A stretch of DNA of 64,000 nucleotides from Agrobacterium larrymoorei (GTDB lineage Bacteria; Pseudomonadota; Alphaproteobacteria; Rhizobiales; Rhizobiaceae), in NCBI RefSeq assembly GCF_005145045.1, contig NZ_CP039691.1, positions 2,904,844 through 2,968,843 of the forward strand. The letters run 5' to 3'. The first letter of the stretch is position 1. Every line of letters starts with the position of its first letter. A program made the translations under genes and the position numbers. Shown piece by piece: positions 58,555-64,000 of the stretch. The notes under the pieces are model-generated. The model was not told the DNA's origin. It made no database searches and saw only the letters and a program-made list of their open reading frames with translations.

Positions 58555-60121
58555 TTCTCACGGCTATATAGACAAGCGTGATCGCGATCACCCAGAGCGC
58601 CAGACGGCCCCAGCGGGTGTGGCGCGCTTCGGATTTGCCGATGGCTTCCGCCGTGCGTTCATCGAAGCGCAGGCCGTTTTCGCTCATATACATCAGTTCC
58701 GAATGCAGCTTTTCCGTTTTCGCAGCGATTTCCGGGGCGGCTTCGGCGAGCTTGATGGCGGCCTTCACGCCGTCCTTCAGGTCGGTGACGATGCGCTTGG
58801 GTCCAAGATTATCGCGAATCCAGCCGCTGACGACAGGGTCTGCCGCTTTCCACATGTTGAAGCGCGGGTTGAGAATGCGTGACACGCCTTCCACCACGAC
58901 CATGGTCTTTTGCAGCATCACCAGTTCAGGCCGCGTTTCCATGTCGAACAGCTCGGTCACTTCGAAAAGAAGCGTGAGCAGCTTGCCCATGGAAATAGTT
59001 TCCGCAGGCTGACCGTGGATCGGCTCGCCGATGGCGCGGATCGCCTGGGCAAAGCTTGCCATATCGTGATGGGACGGTACGTAACCGGCCTCGAAGTGCA
59101 CTTCCGCCACGCGCATGTAATCGCGGGTGATAAAGCCATAGAGGATTTCCGCTAGGAACCGGCGTTCCTTTTTGCCGAGACGACCGGCGATGCCCATATC
59201 GACCGCCACGATCATGCCCTTCGGATCAACGAAAAGGTTACCCGGATGCATGTCCGCATGGAAGAAACCGTCGCGCAGCGTATGGCGCAGGAAGGACTGG
59301 ATCAGCGTATCGGCAAGCGTATTCAGATCGTGCCCGGCAGCTTTGAGCGCCTCCGTATCCGACATCTTGATGCCGTCGATCCATTCCATGGTAACGACAT
59401 CGCGGCCCGTGCGTTCCCAATCCACTTCCGGCACGCGAAAGCCCGGATCGTCCTTGGTATTTTCGGCCAGTTCGGAGAGGGCCGCGGCCTCGAGGCGCAG
59501 GTCCATCTCGATCTTGGTCGTCTGCTCCAGCGTCTTGGTAACCTCGACAGGTCTCAGACGGCGCGCAGAGCGGACGAAACGCTGCTGGAGATCGGCGACC
59601 AGATACATGGCTTCCAGATCATCCTGAAAGCGCTGACGCACTCCGGGACGGATAACCTTGACGGCCATCTTTTTCGGGCCGGATGGTGTTTCCACGACAG
59701 CCGGGTGGACCTGTGCTATCGAAGCCGCAGCAATGGGATCACCGAACTCGCGGTACAGTTCCGTAACCGGGCGTCCGAGCGAGCCTTCGATATTGGCCTT
59801 GGCCGCTGCCGGGGAGAAGAAATCCATGCGGTCCTGAAGGCCCGCCAAGTCATCGGCAAATTCGGCGCCCACCACATCCGGGCGGGTGGCGAGAAACTGG
59901 CCCATCTTCACGTAGGATGGCCCGAGACGTCCGACCGCCTTGGAAAGACGGTCGCTTCTGCCCGTACTCAGCGCCTTGTTGCGGGCCAAAGGCTTCAGCA
60001 GGGCCTTGACGAATTTAGCGGAGGCCGGAAGACCCTCGGCGGGCAGCGCCAGAACCACGCCCTCGCGAACGAGAACCCAGCCAACCTTCGCAAGCCGGAA
60101 ATATGCGCCAAGAGTGCTCAT
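58547..60121 (-). CDS. ubiB: Ubiquinone biosynthesis atypical kinase UbiB
   Basis: The 524-residue ABC1/ADCK-family protein has the family KxGQ motif in SYVKMGQFLATRPDVVGAEF, the Ala-rich loop IAAASIAQVHPAVV, the nucleotide-binding KMAVKVIRPG and the catalytic HADMHPGNLFVD plus VAVDMGIAGRL. A membrane helix ends the protein (LALWVIAITLVYIAVRI). UbiB supports coenzyme Q assembly, probably as an ATPase. It is 36 bases after ubiE in a two-gene ubi operon. Confidence 0.95.
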   Translation of the reverse strand: MSTLGAYFRLAKVGWVLVREGVVLALPAEGLPASAKFVKALLKPLARNKALSTGRSDRLSKAVGRLGPSYVKMGQFLATRPDVVGAEFADDLAGLQDRMDFFSPAAAKANIEGSLGRPVTELYREFGDPIAAASIAQVHPAVVETPSGPKKMAVKVIRPGVRQRFQDDLEAMYLVADLQQRFVRSARRLRPVEVTKTLEQTTKIEMDLRLEAAALSELAENTKDDPGFRVPEVDWERTGRDVVTMEWIDGIKMSDTEALKAAGHDLNTLADTLIQSFLRHTLRDGFFHADMHPGNLFVDPKGMIVAVDMGIAGRLGKKERRFLAEILYGFITRDYMRVAEVHFEAGYVPSHHDMASFAQAIRAIGEPIHGQPAETISMGKLLTLLFEVTELFDMETRPELVMLQKTMVVVEGVSRILNPRFNMWKAADPVVSGWIRDNLGPKRIVTDLKDGVKAAIKLAEAAPEIAAKTEKLHSELMYMSENGLRFDERTAEAIGKSEARHTRWGRLALWVIAITLVYIAVRIS

Positions 60122-60157
60122 GCGGATGCCCTGCTATTCGCCGAAAATGCCATCGAT

Positions 60158-60934
60158 TTACAGCTTCCAGCCGGAATGCAGGGCAGCGATGCCGCCGGTA
60201 TAATTGGTGTAGGATACACGCGAGAAACCCGCCGTGCGGATCATGGCGGCAAAATCATCCTGGCCGGGGAATTTGCGGATCGATTCCACCAGATACTGAT
60301 AGGGCTCGGCATCACCCGTAATCATCTTGCCGAACTGCGGAATGGCATTGAAGGACCAGGCGTCATAGACTTTGTCCAGAAGCGGCATTTCCACCTCGGA
60401 AAATTCCAGCACCAGAAGACGACCGCCACGTTTCAGCACGCGGTAAGCTTCCGAAAGCGCAACATCGATGCGCGGCACGTTACGGATGCCGAAAGCGACC
60501 GTATAGGCATCGAAGCTGTTCGCTTCGAAAGGCAGTTCCTCGGCATTGGCCTCCACGAAGGTCAGATTTTCCGTCAGCTGCTTCTTGGCAGCGCGCTCTT
60601 CGCCCACCGAAAGCATGGAGCCGTTGATATCCAGCACCGTCGCATGGGCCAGCCGGTTGGATGCTTCCACGATGCGAAACGCGATATCGCCTGTGCCGCC
60701 CGCTACATCCAGCACCTTGTAAGATGGATCCTTGCGCGGAGAGAGCGCCGAGATCATCGCATCCTTCCACAGACGGTGCATACCGGCCGACATGACGTCG
60801 TTCATGATGTCGTACCGCTTGGCGACCTTGTGGAAGACCTCATTGACCATGCCCTGCTTCTGGCCCTCATTGACCTGGCGGAAGCCATAGGAGGTTTCCA
60901 TGCCGCCATCGGCTGTGGTGCGGGCATCGGTCAT
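60158..60934 (-). CDS. ubiE: Ubiquinone/menaquinone C-methyltransferase UbiE
   Basis: The 258-residue class I methyltransferase carries [23 protein letters not shown] residues ([15 protein letters not shown]), motif [32 protein letters not shown] and [15 protein letters not shown]. Its C-terminal [18 protein letters not shown] is also conserved. It methylates the benzoquinol ring in coenzyme Q biosynthesis. Length is normal. Divergent from mutM across about 150 bases. Confidence 0.97.
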   Translation of the reverse strand: MTDARTTADGGMETSYGFRQVNEGQKQGMVNEVFHKVAKRYDIMNDVMSAGMHRLWKDAMISALSPRKDPSYKVLDVAGGTGDIAFRIVEASNRLAHATVLDINGSMLSVGEERAAKKQLTENLTFVEANAEELPFEANSFDAYTVAFGIRNVPRIDVALSEAYRVLKRGGRLLVLEFSEVEMPLLDKVYDAWSFNAIPQFGKMITGDAEPYQYLVESIRKFPGQDDFAAMIRTAGFSRVSYTNYTGGIAALHSGWKL

Positions 60935-61083
60935 GATCGGTCTCCATTCTTAAATTGCGCTGCGGACCATAGCGGAAACGGCTCTGCAACGCTATCTGTT
61001 GCAGCGGATATAGCCTGCGACATGTATGTGCGCCGTCTATAGACCACAAGGTCGTTGCAATAAACAGATGCCGAGAGAACTCC

Positions 61084-61977
61084 ATGCCAGAATTGCCCGA
61101 AGTGGAAACCGTTCGACGCGGGCTTGCGCCCACGATGGAAGGCGCGCGCATCGAAAAGCTGGAACTTGCCCGTCCGGACCTGCGCTTCCCTTTTCCCGAG
61201 GGTTTCTCAGAGATGGTCGAGGGCCACGAGATCGTTTCACTTGGACGACGGGCGAAATATCTGCTGATCGAGCTCGATAACGGCCTGACCATCGTCTCCC
61301 ACCTCGGCATGTCCGGTTCGTTTCGTATAGAAAGCGCCATGGCGGCGGCTGAGACACCCGGCGAGTTTCATCACCCGCGTTCCAAGGATGGAAAGCATGA
61401 CCATGTCATCTTCCATCTATCGCGCGGGGGCATTCACAGCCGCATCATCTATAATGACCCGCGCCGCTTCGGCTTCATGCATCTCGTGCGCCGCGCGGAT
61501 ATCGATCTCTATCCAGCCTTCGCCGAACTCGGCCCGGAGCCGACCGGCAATACGCTGAGCGCGGATTATCTGGCGGGCCGCTTCGATGGCAAGAGCCAGC
61601 CCCTGAAGAGTACCCTTCTCGACCAGAAGGTGATTGCAGGGCTTGGCAATATCTACGTCTGCGAAGCGCTCTGGCGCTCGCATCTCTCGCCGCTGAGGGC
61701 CGCGGGAACGCTGGTGACCAAAACCGGAAGGCCCAAGGCAGCGCTGACCGAGCTGACACAGAAGATTCGCGATGTGATTGCCGACGCCATTGCAGCAGGT
61801 GGCTCATCGCTGCGCGATCACATCCAGACAGACGGATCGCTTGGTTATTTCCAGCACTCATTTTCCGTCTATGATCGGGAAGGCCATGCTTGCCCTTCGC
61901 CCGACTGCGGCGGTACGGTCGAGCGCATCACGCAGAGCGGGCGCTCCACCTTCTATTGTGCGGCCTGCCAGAAATAG
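61084..61977 (+). CDS. mutM: Formamidopyrimidine-DNA glycosylase
   Basis: The 297-residue repair enzyme removes oxidised purines. The processed N-terminus [13 protein letters not shown] carries catalytic Pro2 and Glu3; the second-site lysine is in [11 protein letters not shown], and [12 protein letters not shown] precedes the C-terminal zinc finger (CPSPDC, then FYCAAC). A small insertion near residues 80-95 makes it longer than E. coli Fpg. ATG 61084. The enoyl-CoA hydratase gene follows after 15 bases. Confidence 0.97.
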   Translation: MPELPEVETVRRGLAPTMEGARIEKLELARPDLRFPFPEGFSEMVEGHEIVSLGRRAKYLLIELDNGLTIVSHLGMSGSFRIESAMAAAETPGEFHHPRSKDGKHDHVIFHLSRGGIHSRIIYNDPRRFGFMHLVRRADIDLYPAFAELGPEPTGNTLSADYLAGRFDGKSQPLKSTLLDQKVIAGLGNIYVCEALWRSHLSPLRAAGTLVTKTGRPKAALTELTQKIRDVIADAIAAGGSSLRDHIQTDGSLGYFQHSFSVYDREGHACPSPDCGGTVERITQSGRSTFYCAACQK

Positions 61978-61992
61978 GGAGAGGACCAGTCC

Positions 61993-62766
61993 ATGGATTA
62001 CGAGACGCTCATAGTCGAAAAGCGCGATGCGGTCGGCGTCATCACGCTGAACCGCCCGAAGGCGCTCAACGCGCTGAACTCCACGCTGCTGAAAGAGCTG
62101 CGCCATATTCTCGCATCCTTCGCGGCAGACGATTCCATCGGGGCCATCGTCATTACTGGCTCGGAGAAAGCCTTTGCCGCAGGCGCCGATATAAAGGAAA
62201 TGAGCACGCTCGATTTCGTCGATGCCTATCTCGGCGACTTCCTAGGGGGATGGGACGACGTTGCCGCCAGTCGCAAGCCGGTGATTGCCGCCGTTTCCGG
62301 CTTTGCCCTTGGCGGGGGCTGCGAGCTTGCCATGATGTGCGACTTCATCATCGCCTCGGATACGGCAAAGTTCGGCCAGCCCGAAATCACCCTCGGCGTC
62401 ATTCCCGGCATGGGCGGCTCGCAGAGACTGACCCGCGCCGTCGGCAAGGCAAAGGCGATGGACCTGATATTGACCGGGCGCAAGATGGATGCGGCGGAGG
62501 CAGAGCGTGCGGGGCTCGTCTCGCGCATCGTGCCTGTCGAGCGGCTGATGGACGAGGCTATAGAGGCGGCTGACGTCATTGCCTCCCTCTCGCGCGCATC
62601 GGTGCTGATGGCGAAGGAAAGTGTCAACCGATCCTTCGAGGTATCGCTTGCCGAGGGCCTCAGGTTCGAACGGCGCCAGTTCCAGTCGCTTTTTGCGACC
62701 GAGGATCAGAAGGAAGGCATGGCGGCATTTATAGAGAAGAGAAAGCCCGTGTTCCAAAACCGCTAA
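61993..62766 (+). CDS. Enoyl-CoA hydratase (crotonase family)
   Basis: The 257-residue enzyme has oxyanion-hole motifs [15 protein letters not shown] and [17 protein letters not shown]. Both catalytic glutamates are present (in GGCELA and [19 protein letters not shown]). It hydrates short-chain trans-2-enoyl-CoA in beta-oxidation or amino-acid breakdown. It most resembles mitochondrial-type ECHS1. It is 15 bases after mutM, an arrangement common in rhizobia without clear functional logic. Confidence 0.93.
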   Translation: MDYETLIVEKRDAVGVITLNRPKALNALNSTLLKELRHILASFAADDSIGAIVITGSEKAFAAGADIKEMSTLDFVDAYLGDFLGGWDDVAASRKPVIAAVSGFALGGGCELAMMCDFIIASDTAKFGQPEITLGVIPGMGGSQRLTRAVGKAKAMDLILTGRKMDAAEAERAGLVSRIVPVERLMDEAIEAADVIASLSRASVLMAKESVNRSFEVSLAEGLRFERRQFQSLFATEDQKEGMAAFIEKRKPVFQNR

Positions 62767-62801
62767 GGATTCGGAATCTCGGTGTTTTTACCGAATACGC
62801 G

Positions 62802-62830
62802 TTGACGGGCAGCGGCTTTAGGGTTATATG
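62802..62830 (+). promoter_or_regulatory. Probable rpsT promoter
   Basis: TTGACG (62802-62807) and TATATG (62825-62830) are spaced by exactly 17 bases, in the 191-base gap before rpsT. It predicts a leader of about 120 nt for S20. Confidence 0.75.
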
Positions 62831-62957
62831 CCCGCCCACGGTTAGGGAAAGTCATCCGGCTCGTCCCAATTACTCCCGCATTCTTTGGAACCTGAGGTCT
62901 TCGAACGACCCGATCCTGTGGTTGCGGATTTTGGTTTGAATTCGAAGAGAGGCATAC

Positions 62958-63224
62958 ATGGCCAATACAACTTCGGCGAAAAAGGCGACTCGCAAGATCG
63001 CTCGCCGTACCGCAGTCAACAAGGCTCGCCGTTCGCGCGTCCGCGGTTTCATTCGCAAGGTCGAAGAGGCCATCGCATCCGGTGATCTCGCAGTAGCGAC
63101 CGAAGCCCTCAAGGCAGCTCAGCCTGAGATCCAGCGCGCAGCCACCAAGGGTGTGATGCACGGCAACACGGCAGACCGTAAGGTTTCCCGTCTGGCACAG
63201 CGCGTTAGAGCGCTTTCGGCCTAA
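62958..63224 (+). CDS. rpsT: 30S ribosomal protein S20
   Basis: The 88-residue basic, helical protein begins [20 protein letters not shown] and ends with [14 protein letters not shown], matching bacterial S20. It binds the 5' domain of 16S rRNA. ATG 62958 follows AGAGAGGC. Own promoter upstream and strong terminator downstream make it a single-gene unit. In rhizobia rpsT commonly precedes dnaA, which suggests dnaA lies just beyond the window. Confidence 0.97.
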   Translation: MANTTSAKKATRKIARRTAVNKARRSRVRGFIRKVEEAIASGDLAVATEALKAAQPEIQRAATKGVMHGNTADRKVSRLAQRVRALSA

Positions 63225-63248
63225 TCCGGCTAATACAATTTCGTGATT

Positions 63249-63278
63249 AAAAAGCCTGGTCTAACGACCGGGCTTTTT
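63249..63278 (+). terminator. rpsT terminator
   Basis: Stem AAAAAGCC/GGCTTTTT continues through a T-G wobble into GGTC/GACC with a four-base loop, 24 bases after the rpsT stop. It ends in a T run, a textbook intrinsic terminator. Confidence 0.93.
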
Positions 63279-63370
63279 GTCGTTCTAACGCCTTGTTAAG
63301 AATTCGTCACGTAGCATGACATTTGTGCTTCATAAGCATGACGGAAAAACACATTTAAAATCAATAGCTT

Positions 63371-63460
63371 GCAGGAGGTCTTTCAAAGACTGCCTGCCTT
63401 CCGCCACGGAAGGGTGGCCTGGTTTCGAGTCAAGCGATTTTTTATTTTTTCGCCAAAAAC
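63371..63460 (+). ncRNA. Candidate small RNA or 3' structure after rpsT
   Basis: Hairpin 1 has arms GCAGG/CCTGC and GTCTTT/AAAGAC (63371-63397). Hairpin 2 has CCTTCC/GGAAGG (63397-63413). About 30 bases later comes a run with two T6 blocks (63440-63453). It is downstream of a complete terminator, so it would need its own promoter, which I cannot identify. Confidence 0.3.
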
Positions 63461-63834
63461 GGCCTCGAAAATACCGTGAAATTGAATCTCATTGATTCAT
63501 AAGAGATTCTCCAAACGGGCTAGGCTGCGATGCAAAACGCCCCTGACGAGTCAATGGCCGATCTTCTGATTTGCAGAAAAAACGCCATTGATCTCCGCAT
63601 TCGATCCTGCCTAAATGCATCTCGACAAGGGGCGCGGATTTCTATCCACAAGCTATCTCGATGCTAAGTTCGAAGGCGTAAGCTCCTTGCGGACGGGTTC
63701 TTCTCGATCCCGTTTTTTCAGGTAACTGGGCGTGTTTGGCTGCAACCTTGCCGGTTGTGGAAGCGTGATCCTGTCGCCTGAGAAACGCAAGTGTTTAGGT
63801 TGTGGCGTGAGAGTATATGTTGAAGTGTAGCATG

Positions 63835-63918
63835 CCTCTTTATGATGAAGAGGTCAGTGGGATTACCGGCTCGCGGTAGAAGCGAAAGCTTCTGGATGGT
63901 TTTTCGAGGGACCATCCA
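63835..63918 (+). ncRNA. Three-hairpin cluster, probable structured leader of dnaA or small RNA
   Basis: Successive perfect stems are CCTCTT/AAGAGG (63835-63853), AGAAGC-GAAA-GCTTCT (63878-63893, a GAAA tetraloop) and TGGATGGT/ACCATCCA (63893-63918). Such a series within about 85 bases is unlikely by chance. Function unknown. Confidence 0.4.
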
Positions 63919-64000
63919 AAAGGGGACAATAACGAGGGGTATCTCTGGCGAAGCTTTTTGTTTCGTCAGGCTATGATTGGCAATTTGAAAGGCGGCAGTA

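Larger units (their letters stand above)
63225..64000. other. Gene-free stretch of 776 bases, probably upstream of dnaA
   Basis: No convincing coding sequence is present. It contains the rpsT terminator, two adjacent hairpins at 63371-63413 followed by T-rich DNA, one near-consensus DnaA box (CTATCCACA at 63642-63650) and three consecutive hairpins at 63835-63918. The end of the window resembles a long 5' leader, and dnaA is expected next from rhizobial gene order (inference). Confidence 0.6.

Noticed and set aside
59246..61042. 598-codon plus-strand frame spanning ubiB and ubiE
   Set aside because: Opposite two clear ubi genes, and crosses their intergenic gap without homology; typical high-GC antisense frame.
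63718..63915. Minus-strand 65-codon frame in the rpsT downstream region
   Set aside because: Overlaps the hairpin cluster, has no recognisable features and no support as a gene.
63225..64000. Chromosomal replication origin
   Set aside because: Only one near-consensus DnaA box and no AT-rich unwinding element with a box cluster; in many alphaproteobacteria the origin is not beside dnaA.

Overview
The window is about 64 kb of alphaproteobacterial chromosome, most likely from the Rhizobiaceae (Agrobacterium/Rhizobium group). Four lines of evidence support this: gene content and order match what I know of rhizobial chromosomes; both ornithine-lipid acyltransferases are present (olsA-type and olsB); there is a Mur/Fur regulator and a long-form Hpf beside rpoN; and the intergenic spaces carry rhizobial palindromic repeats. 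It is mainly housekeeping core genome with a few small accessory insertions. I saw no tRNA, rRNA, CRISPR array, prophage or plasmid module.

Layout. 1-4.5 kb: the argB 3' end, a DMT exporter, a HAD pyrimidine nucleotidase, a periplasmic EF-hand protein, an Hsp20/DUF1150 pair and a nucleoside hydrolase. 4.55-6.2 kb: an IS481-family element and a second, non-coding MITE-like element, each inserted into a different arm of the same REP-type repeat pair. 6.2-13.3 kb: a LOG-family protein, dapD-dapE plus two tandem paralogous membrane proteins, then the opposing def-fmt-truA-arsC operon. 13.4-17.4 kb: rmuC, ribokinase, a NudK-like hydrolase and a DeoR regulator. 17.4-28.9 kb: a long minus-strand run (tsaB, rimI, fur/mur, olsA, miaB, phoH-like, ybeY, corC-like, lnt, an XRE regulator, metK, trmB), with a SahR-like palindrome upstream of metK. 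29.1-38.9 kb: nfuA-like, a universal stress protein, trpS, murJ, glnD, mutS. 39-40.2 kb: a LysR regulator and a small divergent ORF. 40.2-48 kb: olsB, a hybrid histidine kinase, lspA, two RNA methyltransferases, lapA-like, ihfB, sppA. 48.2-53.4 kb: lptC-lptA-lptB-rpoN-hpf-ptsN. 53.4-64 kb: hrcA and grpE, rph-rdgB-hemW, a GNAT gene, ubiE-ubiB, mutM, an enoyl-CoA hydratase, rpsT, and a 776-base structured non-coding stretch that probably leads to dnaA just outside the window.

How the genes fit together. Several groups serve the envelope: LptC/A/B for LPS transport, Lnt and LspA for lipoproteins, MurJ for peptidoglycan and OlsA/OlsB for ornithine lipids. Others serve nitrogen and stress control (GlnD, RpoN, PtsN, Hpf), RNA maturation (MiaB, TrmB, TruA, TsaB, YbeY, Rph) and DNA repair (MutS, MutM, RmuC, RdgB).

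The most interesting items are non-coding: the doubly interrupted repeat pair at 4.55-6.2 kb, the likely metK operator, a palindrome upstream of the XRE regulator, a structured leader before hpf, a hairpin burying the ribosome binding site of the small ORF at 40.0 kb, and two hairpin clusters between rpsT and the window end. I found no convincing wholly new multi-gene system. Functions are assigned by reading the translated sequence and recalling families; no database search was run.
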